Shown here one piece after another: positions 1 to 7,650 of a stretch of DNA of 11,534 nucleotides. Numbering within the stretch: position 1 is the stretch's first letter; every line of letters begins with the position of its first letter. The translations under genes were made by a program, and so were the position numbers. Below the pieces are notes generated by a model that saw only the letters and a list, made by a program, of their open reading frames with translations, was not told where the DNA came from and did not search any database. Origin of the DNA: an uncultured Bacilli bacterium. Lineage in GTDB: Bacteria; Bacillota_I; Bacilli_A; RF39; UBA660. The stretch lies in assembly GCA_934101745.1 (NCBI GenBank), contig CAKOSD010000020.1, forward strand, positions 1 to 11,534. The letters are read 5' to 3'.

Positions 1-1
1 T

Positions 2-550
2 CAGTTTCTTATTTCACTAATGACAGGAATGAGGATGGGAGAAATAAACGCCCTGACTTTAAATGACATTGATTTGGGCAACAAGGAAATTCATATATAC
101 AAAACCATAACTAAAGACACAAACGGTAAAGCAAAATTAGGAGCCGCAACTAAAACGATTGCAGGTCAACGAATTATACCGATTCCCGAAAGTTTAATTC
201 CGATACTAAAAAATGTTATAGATAATTATATACCAAATGAAAACAATCTATTATTTGTAAATAAAAGCAACGGCGGAGTTATATCAACAGGTCAAGTAAA
301 TTGTGCATTTAAACGATTGTGTGGAAAAGCCAATCTTGAGGTTGACGGTCAACATATGTTAAGACACTCTTATGCAACAAGATGTATTGAAGCCGGGATT
401 TCTGCACCGGTACTAAAAACATATTTAGGTCATACAGATATATCTACAACTATCAACACATATGTTGACATATTTAATAAATTCCAAAAAGAAGAATTAA
501 AGAAATATGAAGATTATATGAAAGATAATTTTGATATGAGTTCTATTTAG
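2..550 (+). CDS. Tyrosine recombinase/integrase, C-terminal catalytic domain (5' partial)
   Basis: This is the DNA strand-exchange domain of a phage/ICE-type tyrosine integrase. The frame is open from base 2, where QFLISL runs straight into the ATG at 20, so the gene begins upstream of the window and 20 is not its true start. Counting from the ATG at 20, all catalytic residues are visible: Arg5 (TGMRMGE), the beta-hairpin Lys45, His112 and Arg115 (HMLRH), His138 (LGH) and the nucleophile Tyr148 (NTYVDIF). The tail is charged and helical and ends at TAG. A hairpin terminator follows 19 bases later. The missing part would hold the arm-binding and core-binding domains. Integrase genes often lie next to an attachment site, so the region after 550 is a candidate att locus. 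The family call is firm; the target site is unknown. Confidence 0.93.
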   Translation, partial: QFLISLMTGMRMGEINALTLNDIDLGNKEIHIYKTITKDTNGKAKLGAATKTIAGQRIIPIPESLIPILKNVIDNYIPNENNLLFVNKSNGGVISTGQVNCAFKRLCGKANLEVDGQHMLRHSYATRCIEAGISAPVLKTYLGHTDISTTINTYVDIFNKFQKEELKKYEDYMKDNFDMSSI

Positions 551-569
551 ATTAGAAAATATTTTTAAC

Positions 570-605
570 GGGACAGACTTTCTCACGAGGTCTATCCCCT
601 TTTTT
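570..605 (+). terminator. Rho-independent terminator of the integrase gene
   Basis: A 9-bp stem with one mismatch (GGGACAGAC at 570-578 against GTCTATCCC at 590-598) encloses an 11-base loop and is followed by T600-T605. It starts 19 bases after the integrase stop. Confidence 0.75.
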
Positions 606-629
606 GATTTTCACCTTTGCTAAAAGTAA

Positions 630-653
630 AAAAATGAGGGCAAAAATGAGGGC
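630..653. repeat. Two perfect tandem copies of a 12-bp unit beside the integrase end
   Basis: The unit AAAAATGAGGGC occurs at 630-641 and again at 642-653, and is followed by AA and then a T6 tract. Short tandem direct repeats just beyond a tyrosine integrase gene are often arm-type integrase binding sites near an attachment site. That role is inferred from position only. Confidence 0.6.
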
Positions 654-748
654 AATTTTTTAATTAGGTACGATATAACAACAACACATTAAAATTCATT
701 AAACACCATTTATTGAACGCCATCCACAATATATTGTGGTTTATAAAC

Positions 749-781
749 AAAAAAATACAGATTAACCAATAGATTAATCTG
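749..781 (-). terminator. Terminator overlapping the stop codon of the serine recombinase
   Basis: Read on the minus strand, CAGATTAA (781-774) pairs perfectly with TTAATCTG (765-758). This AT-rich 8-bp stem is followed after TA by seven T residues (755-749). The stem contains the TAA stop at 776-774. Confidence 0.65.
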
Positions 782-2256
782 TAAAAATTGGCAGAGCGTG
801 TGCAGTTAAATCCGAACTTAAACCCGACTTTTCGAGGTCGGCAAAAGTGATTGTTTTTGTGCCGTTCTTATAATTAAAAGTAATTATCATTTTATCATCA
901 TAGAGATAAATCGCATTGACAAAACTATTTATCAATCTGCGCCTATGCTCTAATTTGTTAATATTGAGCTTGCGGAAACGATGAAACCAAAATATAATCT
1001 GCTCTTTTGTAAGCGTTGGCTTTGCCATTTCTTCCTTGATAATTTGAACAGACAATTCATTTTTCTGATTTTCTAAATCCTCAAGACGCTGTTTTGTAGA
1101 TATGGTTATAATTCCTTGCTGAATAGCGTTTAGAATATTATCAATACCTCGCTGTATTTCAGCGTATTGCTTATGCAATAATGGTAAAGTGGTATTTTCT
1201 TGCTCTTGTAATTTTGATAACCATATCGGCAAGATTTTCAATCAGAGCATCATCAAACAAAACTTTCTGTATTTGCTTGATAACGAGGTCTTCAATCCAG
1301 TCTTTTCTGACCGTCTTTTTATCGCAGCCTTTATGATTTTTTACACTTGCACATTTATAATATCTATACTTCGCGGAGGTCTTGCTTGTTCCGCTTTCAC
1401 CAACCATAAAGCAATCGCACTTTCCGCATATAAGTTTAGTGGTAAGCAAATATTCGTCTTCGGCTTTATGCTTTGCCGGAGCTTTTTTATTTGTCACCAT
1501 CCGCTCTTGAACACGGTCGAAAAGCTCTTGTGGGACGATAGCAGGAATACCGTTCGGATGAACGATATCACGATACTTAAACTCACCTATATATCGTCTA
1601 TTATGGAGCATTCTTGCAACGCTGTCTATACTGATTTTTCCACCAAAAACGGAACGCAACCCTTTTGCATTCATTTCATCAGCAAGTTCTTTCATAGTTG
1701 CACCGTCTGCATACCGCTTAAACGCATCTAACACTGCAGGTGCAATCAAAGGATTGATTTGGAAATGATGTTCGCTGTCAATGATATAACCAAGCGGAAT
1801 ACAACCACCGTTAAATTTGCATTTCAACGCATTTTCTGTCAGTCCTCGTACAACCTTTTCGGAAAGCTCGGCAGAGTAATATTCCGCCATACCTTCAAGA
1901 ACTGCTTCCATAAGTATTCCTTCGGAGCCGTCGGAGATTTTTTCGGTAGCCGAAACAACTTTCACACCATTCTTGCGGAGTAACGCTTTATAATGAACCG
2001 AATCATATCGGTCACGGGCAAAACGGTCAAGCTTTCATACGATGATTACATCAAACTTTTTGCTTGCACTGTCCTTAATCATCTTTTGAAAATCAGGGCG
2101 GTTATCGGTTCTTGCAGAAAATGCACGGTCAATATATGTGCCGACAATCTGAATGTCGTTCTTTTCAGCAAACGCCTTGCATTCACGCAACTGCCCATCA
2201 ATCGACTCCTCACGCTGATTGTCCGATGAATATCGAGCATAGATTACACTGTTCAT
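774..2256 (-). pseudogene. Large serine recombinase (TnpX/TndX-like), disrupted
   Basis: This is a site-specific serine recombinase of the type that excises and integrates clostridial mobilisable transposons. Restored, it would be about 493 residues: an N-terminal resolvase domain (YARYSSDNQ, catalytic Ser10), a recombinase domain (around residues 160-270), a zinc-ribbon (CGKC, YYKC, KGC) and a C-terminal coiled-coil region. Two lesions break it. Codon 74 is TGA (2037-2035), exactly where the conserved Trp of the VW-K-LDRFAR motif should be (VIIV*KLDRFARD), and the frame continues unchanged beyond it. A run of four A residues on the minus strand (1215-1212) has one base too many, since MVIK should continue LQEQENTT; the coiled-coil part is therefore in another frame, ending at TAA 776-774. 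The start ATG overlaps the TAA of the upstream gene (TAATG), suggesting coupled translation. The fragments 2256-2035, 1965-1171 and 1241-774 could each be called separately. It is probably inactive unless the lesions are sequencing errors. Confidence 0.9.
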
Positions 2257-3348
2257 TATTTCTCGCCACCATAAAAATTTTCGTCATTATTTAATCTCTT
2301 TTCAAATGCATATATAATTTTTTTATCTATCTCAAGTTGTGCTAATAATGTCTGCGTAGGAAAATTAATTTTGGAATGTTCATATTCAAACCATCTAAGA
2401 GAGAATGCACCTTTAATAAACCATTCAGGGATTTTATTTTCACAATAAGGATTTTCATAAATTATTGTCGAATTTGGAAACGAAAATATTACAGCACTTA
2501 CTTTTGAATTGCTATCTTTGTGAAATCTCCCATTGTGCCGCATTTTAGGGCTTATCAATCGGTAATCAAAAACCGATTCCCAATTTTCATAAATCGGCAT
2601 ACCTTTTTCACCATAAAAAGCATACCATAATTCATTTGATTGAAGCATGCCATTTCAAGTTTCTACTGGGCAGGTACTAAAAGCTCTTCGTGAAATATTA
2701 TTCATATCCTTGTCTTGAACATCAATCCACAAAAGCGATACATCATCATTATAGCACTGCTTTTCATTAGCCTTAACTTGACACAATTTATGTATTACAT
2801 TATCAGTAATACAGATAGCATTTTTTCTTCCAAACGGTGCAACACAGTGTTCACGAATGATACATCGCTTGTCGCTATCAATTTCTTTATATGACAAAAA
2901 ACTCTTTCAGTGACTTTTTCTCATCTTCATTCATTTGTAAAGTATTTACTTCGATATATATTTTATCATTCAAACTGCCACAAATCTCAAAATCCGGAGT
3001 TGGTTTTTTGCTCGTCGGAATAGGTCGTGCATTTTTTGAGCCAAATGCTGACAATAAATAACCATAACAGTGCAATTCACCTGTAGCAGAAATCGCCTCC
3101 GTTACATCATTACAATTTAAAAGGCGCTTTTTATTTTGTGTCAACCATTGGTAATCGTAATGTTCTATTATTTTAAACGACGAAATAATATTTTGTTTTG
3201 TAAATCCAGAATAATTATTACTTTCAATTATTGTTTCTTTCAAATAGTAAAGGAATGGAACTTCAAAACTATTCTTGTTAGCAAGTAACTTCTCGAGTTC
3301 ATCGTCTTCTATATATTTGTTAAGACAGTCTTGCATATAAAACACCAT
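2256..3348 (-). pseudogene. Unknown protein with weak PD-(D/E)XK-like motif, disrupted
   Basis: Three consecutive open segments read as one broken gene of about 363 codons. Segment one (3348-2887, 153 aa) ends at a T6 run on the minus strand (2901-2896); removing one T joins SLKEF directly to LSYKEIDSDKR of segment two. Segment two (to 2655) ends at a TGA (2657-2655) in the same frame as segment three, giving CPVET*NGMLQSNELW, and segment three runs to TAA at 2258-2256. In segment one, PTPDFEI followed about a dozen residues later by IYIEVN resembles a PD-(D/E)XK nuclease core, but with Asn where Lys is expected. Segment two carries a Lys/Gln-rich helix before LLWIDVQD, a layout seen in some restriction-like nucleases. 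I do not recognise the family. The ATG at 3348 lies 10 bases after the HTH gene stop, so the two form one operon; the ATG at 3336 is an alternative start. A restriction or defence role is only a guess from context. Confidence 0.6.
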
Positions 3349-3358
3349 TCTTTCTCAA

Positions 3359-3544
3359 CTATTCCGTCGCTTGTTCACTATGAACCCATTTGTCAATTTC
3401 AGAGAGTTTAAATTTCCACTTCTTGCCAACCTTATAGGCTGGCATACCTTTATTTGCAATCCATTTTAGAGCAGAATCTCTGCTAATTCCGAGATATTTA
3501 CAAATCTCTGGCATTGAATAATATCTGTCTTCTAATTCGGTCAT
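3359..3544 (-). CDS. Excisionase-family (MerR-like winged HTH) DNA-binding protein, 61 aa
   Basis: This small DNA-binding protein consists almost entirely of one HTH_17/excisionase-type domain. YYSMPEICKYLGISRDSALKWI forms the HTH, and MPAYKVGKKWKFKLSEIDKWV forms the wing typical of the family. The start is ATG 3544-3542, preceded by a G-rich ribosome site (GGGGGTG) and a promoter at 3572-3600. It stops at TAG 3361-3359 and the broken nuclease-like gene begins 10 bases later. Proteins of this family either bend DNA as recombination directionality factors for an integrase or act as small regulators next to restriction systems. Both partners are nearby here (a serine recombinase downstream, an R-M pair upstream), so sequence alone does not decide. 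The fold is secure; the role is not. Confidence 0.85.
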   Translation of the reverse strand: MTELEDRYYSMPEICKYLGISRDSALKWIANKGMPAYKVGKKWKFKLSEIDKWVHSEQATE

Positions 3545-3571
3545 ATAACTACACCCCCACTTATTTTCTTC

Positions 3572-3600
3572 ATTGTACCATATAAAAGCTGATAAGTAAA
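3572..3600 (-). promoter_or_regulatory. Promoter of the HTH/nuclease-like operon
   Basis: On the minus strand, a -35 TTTACT (3600-3595) and a -10 TACAAT (3577-3572) are separated by 17 bases. They lie about 28 bases upstream of the HTH start codon, with the GGGGGTG ribosome site between. Confidence 0.6.
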
Positions 3601-3647
3601 GTTTATTGTCTGTTATTGTATGGTATTCGTTTTAGCAATAATATAAT

Positions 3648-3691
3648 CCCCACATAAAAAAACGTAAAGGAATTACCGCTTTTATGTAGGG
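3648..3691 (-). terminator. Intergenic hairpin after the restriction gene
   Basis: The 12-base arms at 3648-3659 and 3680-3691 pair fully on the minus-strand transcript, where one pair is a U-G wobble; on the plus strand that position is a C-A mismatch. This suggests the hairpin functions in RNA reading leftward from the restriction gene, whose stop is 20 bases before it. No clear U-tract follows, so it may be a weak terminator or an mRNA-stabilising stem. Confidence 0.5.
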
Positions 3692-3711
3692 ATTTAATTC
3701 AAGTATGTTTA

Positions 3712-5508
3712 CTAAACCGTAACTCGTATCTCATCATTATTAAACATTTTGAAGAAGTCTGCTTTATCCATATTTCCGTTTTTAACTTTTTCTGAAATAT
3801 AAAGTAAATGTTCAACAGAAATTGCAGCACCTTTTATATCTGATTGAGATTTTGAAATATATTCGAGTTGGTCTTTGAAATTGCCTTTTAAGTAAGAAGT
3901 AATAAATAAAAATGTAAATATATCAACATTAACATCAAAATTTTTCCACCACTCGTTTTTAGGCACTTCGGGAATTCTTCTTTGATTTTCGTTAATATAT
4001 CGGCTCATTTCATCAGCACATTTTTTATCAATATTAAATCCATCTTTATAAGATTTATTATCAATAATCGTTCCAAAATTATCGTGTGAAATAATTACAT
4101 CAGGGCGGTTAGAATCGCCCAGTCTCATTCCATCGAATTTAAGTTCTTTTGTAAATAAATCTGCTGTTTGAATTTCAAATTCTCTCGCATCAGAATTTTT
4201 CTTGGATTTTGTTGAAGCATCGCTATACGCCAAATCAACAAGAACAAGATATTTGTGGTCAAGAACCTTAAGACTTTTTCGAATTTTATCTTTAAGTTCC
4301 GTAATATCAGCTTTACACGCTGATGTTTTATCCGGTATTTTAAGTCCAATGATACTATCGGTTATCTTGTATTTGCCATTTCTTTCCCTAACATTAATTC
4401 CAATAGCCTCTAAACCCAAAATATCATCCTTGACTGCGTCTTCTGATACATCAAAACCATTTCCTTTTAATATATCCTTAATTTGCTCCAAAGATTTATC
4501 TGAATTTAAAATAGAATTTATAACGCAGGCTCTTTCATATCTTAAGTAAGCTGCGTCCGGAGCTTTGTTAGAAGCTAACATTTCATAATGAACAATTTTG
4601 GCTATCTTTTTATTGCTTGAATTGCCATTCGCTCTCGTTAATGCCTTCTCTCCTTCTCTTGTAATATAATACTTTTTTAAACTTATATCAAATCCTTGTC
4701 CTCTATAGTATTCTTTTATCAATACCGTTTCAGATTTGACCCAGCCCATTTGAATACACCAACTTGCAATTTCTCTTGCGTACTTATCAGAATCGCCCTC
4801 TTCATTACTTCTAACCTTGCTTTTTTCTGATGAAGTTGCCATGTTGTAATCATAAGCATAAATGTTTTGAGGAATCGAAGTGAATCCAAGTTCTCCAAAG
4901 AATCCCAATTTCCTGCCCAATTCAAATTTTGTGTAACCATTACCGTCTGAAAGCAATGTCAAGATTCTGCATACAGGCGGATAAGAAAGTAGCGCTTTTG
5001 CAAGTATTTCTTTTTCTTCTAAAGAATCATCTTCAGTATTTGAAAGTTCTTTTCCTAAATCACTAATACTGCAAGAATCATTTTCATTGTCATAATTAAG
5101 AAGTCCGCAAGAAATTGCCCATCTAATATATCCCTCGGCTGTCCAATCATCCGTATACGGTTTCTTAATTGTTATTAAATTTCCATCAATATCAGTATAT
5201 GCTCTGTCTTGTTGAGCATCTATAACCGCTTGAACAATTCCGCTACATATTGCATTTGATCTTCCAAGATTACCTGCACCTTTGCCTTTAAGCAAGCTAT
5301 ATTTTACAACAATTGTATCTTTACTTAATATATCAATAAATTTGTTAAAATCATCATCACTTATTAAATTATATTTTTTAAGTAAAGGTAATCGCTTTTC
5401 TCTAATCCATTTATTTGTATTACTTCCAAAATCGAATATGCCGACTACTTGTTTCAATTTTGATAAGTCTCCCGGATTTTGTACCCAACCAAAAGTTCTT
5501 TTTGCCAT
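3712..5508 (-). CDS. FokI-like type IIS restriction endonuclease
   Basis: This 598-aa protein aligns by eye along its whole length with R.FokI (about 580 aa). The N-terminal half is the DNA-recognition region: RTFGWVQNPG (residues 4-13), SYPP-RILTLL (175-186), TKFELG-KLGF-GE-GFTSIP (193-213), SDKYAR (240-245). The C-terminal nuclease domain (about 385-598) has a PD-(D/E)XK core: Asp470 (RPD), then Asp483 and Lys485 (IIDNKSY), corresponding to FokI Asp450/Asp467/Lys469, with the intervening loop four residues shorter. Asp499 and Arg503 (ADEMSRY) match the FokI dimer-interface pair Asp483/Arg487 at the same spacing. FokI binds GGATG and cuts 9/13 bases away; the same site is likely here but unproven. 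The ATG at 5508 is chosen because AAGGGG lies 11 bases upstream. The in-frame GTG at 5520 is an alternative that overlaps that ribosome site. The gene starts 15 bases after the methylase stop (co-transcribed) and looks intact. Confidence 0.95.
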   Translation of the reverse strand: MAKRTFGWVQNPGDLSKLKQVVGIFDFGSNTNKWIREKRLPLLKKYNLISDDDFNKFIDILSKDTIVVKYSLLKGKGAGNLGRSNAICSGIVQAVIDAQQDRAYTDIDGNLITIKKPYTDDWTAEGYIRWAISCGLLNYDNENDSCSISDLGKELSNTEDDSLEEKEILAKALLSYPPVCRILTLLSDGNGYTKFELGRKLGFFGELGFTSIPQNIYAYDYNMATSSEKSKVRSNEEGDSDKYAREIASWCIQMGWVKSETVLIKEYYRGQGFDISLKKYYITREGEKALTRANGNSSNKKIAKIVHYEMLASNKAPDAAYLRYERACVINSILNSDKSLEQIKDILKGNGFDVSEDAVKDDILGLEAIGINVRERNGKYKITDSIIGLKIPDKTSACKADITELKDKIRKSLKVLDHKYLVLVDLAYSDASTKSKKNSDAREFEIQTADLFTKELKFDGMRLGDSNRPDVIISHDNFGTIIDNKSYKDGFNIDKKCADEMSRYINENQRRIPEVPKNEWWKNFDVNVDIFTFLFITSYLKGNFKDQLEYISKSQSDIKGAAISVEHLLYISEKVKNGNMDKADFFKMFNNDEIRVTV

Positions 5509-5523
5509 ATTTAAACACACCCC

Positions 5524-7488
5524 TTAATAGTTAATTATCAATACTTCTCTGCTTTGTCCTCTGCCGGTATTAAAACTTGAATTCGAATAGTCACGGTTAA
5601 TATCAATAATTTTATATTTTTGAGACCATTCAATCAACATATTATTTGTTTTTCCTTTATGCTCTAAGACATTTGAAAATGCAAACCTTATACCTTTTTC
5701 ATTAGCCTTGTCGAGAAAGTCATATAACTGTTGTTCCTCATCAATTCCCCAATCCTTAAAGCCTCTGTTTCCATCATTATAAGAACCTGTAGTTATAAGA
5801 TATGGGGGATCGCAATAAATAAAATCCCCGGCATTTAAGTCATCAATTTCAAAATCAACAAAATCTTTTGTAGTGAAAGATATATCACTTGTATGTAATT
5901 TAGTTACAAATTTAATAAGATTATTTCGCATAGATTCAGAAAACTGGCTTCTGTTCCTGCCAAACGGATTATTATACTCGTGATTCGAATTAAACCTAAA
6001 TTGATAGTTAAAGGAATAGCAAGACAGCACATATAAATCAATTGGCGTTCGTTCATTATTGTATCGATTTCTTAATTCCTTAAAACCATCTTCATTCGTT
6101 TTTGAAAGTTCAAATTCAGAAATTACCGTTTCAATTTCATTTAGTATCTTAGATAGTTCATTATTCTGAAAATATTGAAATAGTTCCACAATGATACTAT
6201 TAATATCATTACATATTATTTTATCTGCCCATGTATTAATCGCAACATTGCATCCTCCCGAAAACAAATCCACAAATGTATGTATGTCGCTTGGAAAGTG
6301 AGGCAAAATCTGCGGCAATATTTTATACTTACCACCAATATAATTTGTTGGGCTTTTTATGTATTTTTTTGTGCTTGGTTTATTATTTTTAATTATATCA
6401 CTATATGTTTTATTTTTGCAACTTGTAATATCATAATAGCTTTTATGATCTATTTTCTTTTTAACATAAAACAAATATTCACATAAAGTATGCTCGCTAT
6501 TATCTTTTTTGCTTTTGTATTTTCTATAAGGAATTGTATATTTCTTATATGTATTAGGCAGTCCGTATTTTTTCAAAACGCCTTCAATTTCTTCATCAGA
6601 CATAATCCCGTCTGTACTGTAACTTAAAACAACATTGTTAAATTTTGCTTTGCTAATTAATTCTTCAAAGGCATCGTGAACTTGTGATTTAATACAAAAT
6701 GGAGATTTTTGCTCAGCATATGGTCTCATTCCTGTAACGCCTTTAATTTCAGGATAATCATATTTAGATATTGTTTCAAGCAAATGATAATTCGGTGCAT
6801 ATTGTCTCTCATTATACGGAGGGTCAATATATATGATATTGCCTTCAATTTCCGTAATAAGTTTCAATGCGTCCTTGTTATAGCACTTATTATTTCTGCC
6901 ATTATCCAATACATTTAATCTTAATAATTCTAATTCTTTATGGCTTCTCTTATCCCATTGTTTGAGATATGCGCCATATGTGCCAGTAGTATTTGAAACG
7001 GATGGAACACCTTCTATCAAAGCTGCCAACAAATAATAGTATTCTAATTCAGTTAGAAGATTCGCCTTTTTCCAAGCTTCAATTGTATTACGAATAAAGT
7101 CTATTCTCACTGCATTTTTATTTGAAAAATACATCCTCTCACAATCATCGTGAGGTGTATAATTTTTTGCAATGAAATATTTATCGTCGTTATAATTAAA
7201 AGTTGTAATCTTTGTATCTTCCAAAAAAGATATCGGGTCTAAAATACCTATTTGCTGTAGAGAATTAAAATCAGGAGTTTTGTTATTTTCAATCGTAGCT
7301 TTTTGAATTACATACGAAAAATACAATGCATCATTTGAAATGATTTCATATTGAGGCTTAAAATGCTGTGCCACCGAACTCGTTCCCGAAAAAATGTCGC
7401 AAAAAACGCCTCCTGTATTTTGCACATTTTCATTAATCACAGCTTCAATGTTATTCAGTAAATTAACTTTGCTACCTATAAATCTCAT
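5524..7488 (-). CDS. FokI-like two-domain adenine-N6 DNA methyltransferase (type IIS)
   Basis: This 654-aa protein closely resembles M.FokI, a natural fusion of two D12-class adenine methyltransferases; each half protects one strand of the asymmetric site, since GGATG and its complement CATCC each contain an adenine. In the N-terminal half, MRFIGSK (1-7) is the start motif, VFCDIFSGT (28-36) the AdoMet-binding loop and IDPPYNERQY (221-230) catalytic motif IV. In the C-terminal half, YIGGKYKIL (383-391), FVDLFSGG (405-412) and YCDPPYLITTGSYNDG (558-573) repeat the same order. Both DPPY motifs are intact, so both halves should be active. The ATG at 7488 has an AGGATG ribosome site 7 bases upstream that is also a GGATG recognition sequence. 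The methylase comes first in the operon, so protection can precede cutting. No lesion is visible. Confidence 0.96.
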   Translation of the reverse strand: MRFIGSKVNLLNNIEAVINENVQNTGGVFCDIFSGTSSVAQHFKPQYEIISNDALYFSYVIQKATIENNKTPDFNSLQQIGILDPISFLEDTKITTFNYNDDKYFIAKNYTPHDDCERMYFSNKNAVRIDFIRNTIEAWKKANLLTELEYYYLLAALIEGVPSVSNTTGTYGAYLKQWDKRSHKELELLRLNVLDNGRNNKCYNKDALKLITEIEGNIIYIDPPYNERQYAPNYHLLETISKYDYPEIKGVTGMRPYAEQKSPFCIKSQVHDAFEELISKAKFNNVVLSYSTDGIMSDEEIEGVLKKYGLPNTYKKYTIPYRKYKSKKDNSEHTLCEYLFYVKKKIDHKSYYDITSCKNKTYSDIIKNNKPSTKKYIKSPTNYIGGKYKILPQILPHFPSDIHTFVDLFSGGCNVAINTWADKIICNDINSIIVELFQYFQNNELSKILNEIETVISEFELSKTNEDGFKELRNRYNNERTPIDLYVLSCYSFNYQFRFNSNHEYNNPFGRNRSQFSESMRNNLIKFVTKLHTSDISFTTKDFVDFEIDDLNAGDFIYCDPPYLITTGSYNDGNRGFKDWGIDEEQQLYDFLDKANEKGIRFAFSNVLEHKGKTNNMLIEWSQKYKIIDINRDYSNSSFNTGRGQSREVLIINY

Positions 7489-7495
7489 AGTTTCA

Positions 7496-7510
7496 CATCC
7501 TATAACATCC
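7496..7510 (-). promoter_or_regulatory. Two GGATG sites in the methylase leader, one forming the ribosome site
   Basis: On the minus strand GGATG occurs at 7510-7506 and 7500-7496, in the same orientation and 10 bases apart, about one helical turn. The nearer copy is part of AGGATG, the only plausible Shine-Dalgarno for the methylase ATG at 7488. GGATG is the known FokI target, so enzyme or methylation at these sites could affect the methylase gene; that is inference. Confidence 0.6.
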
Positions 7511-7518
7511 TTGTGTAT

Positions 7519-7546
7519 AGTTTATCATAAATCTGATAAAATTCAA
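7519..7546 (-). promoter_or_regulatory. Promoter of the methylase-restriction operon
   Basis: On the minus strand, a -35 TTGAAT (7546-7541) and a -10 TAAACT (7524-7519) with a 16-base spacer give a transcript starting near 7512. The two GGATG sites would lie at its very 5' end. The -10 is only a moderate match. Confidence 0.5.
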
Positions 7547-7596
7547 GTCTCTTTTTCAAATTTAATTTGATTTATACAAAAGAATTTGCATAGGTC

Positions 7597-7624
7597 TTGA
7601 CAATTTTTTAATATCCGGTACAAT
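7597..7624 (+). promoter_or_regulatory. Strong promoter facing the mobilisation genes
   Basis: A perfect -35 TTGACA (7597-7602) and TACAAT (7619-7624) have a 16-base spacer; a TATAAT at 7625-7630 sits too far for this -35. Transcription would run rightward into the palindromic boxes at 7651-7706 and on toward oriT and the mob genes. Confidence 0.65.
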
Positions 7625-7650
7625 TATAATACAAACCAAATAACATGTAC

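Larger units (their letters stand above)
551..773. other. Gene-free junction between integrase and serine recombinase
   Basis: No coding frame is credible here. The stretch holds the integrase terminator, the tandem 12-bp repeat at 630-653, AT-rich sequence, a perfect 16-bp palindrome at 724-739 (CCACAATATATTGTGG), and the minus-strand terminator of the recombinase. The palindrome could be a regulator or recombinase site; nothing in the sequence says which. The boundary between two mobile elements may lie here. Confidence 0.5.

Noticed and set aside
550..760. Second copy of the tRNA-Trp 3' end as an attachment site for the integrase.
   Set aside because: I scanned the integrase-side junction for the tRNA 3' sequence (TGGCAGGGGCAGAAGG or its complement) and found no match.
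1189..2294. Plus-strand open frames across the serine recombinase (1189-1731, 1759-1983, 1993-2229, 2112-2294).
   Set aside because: They are antisense to a clearly recognisable recombinase, have no ribosome sites and no protein-like composition.
2035..2657. Genetic code change with TGA read as Trp, suggested by two in-frame TGA codons.
   Set aside because: The tRNA-Trp in the window has anticodon CCA, not UCA; Trp codons in the intact genes are TGG where I checked; the nested mobB-like frame ends at TGA; and the same stretch carries frameshifts and a TAG elsewhere. Decay explains all of it.
2896..2901. Programmed ribosomal frameshift at the T6 run of the nuclease-like gene.
   Set aside because: Joining the frames needs a +1 shift, there is no stop or rare codon or stem that would drive it, and a TGA follows later in the same gene. 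A single-base insertion is simpler.
4125..6918. Short frames on both strands inside the FokI-like genes (such as 4125-4349, 4202-4549, 4719-4940, 6280-6486, 6709-6918).
   Set aside because: Shadows of AT-rich genes whose main frames match R.FokI and M.FokI throughout.
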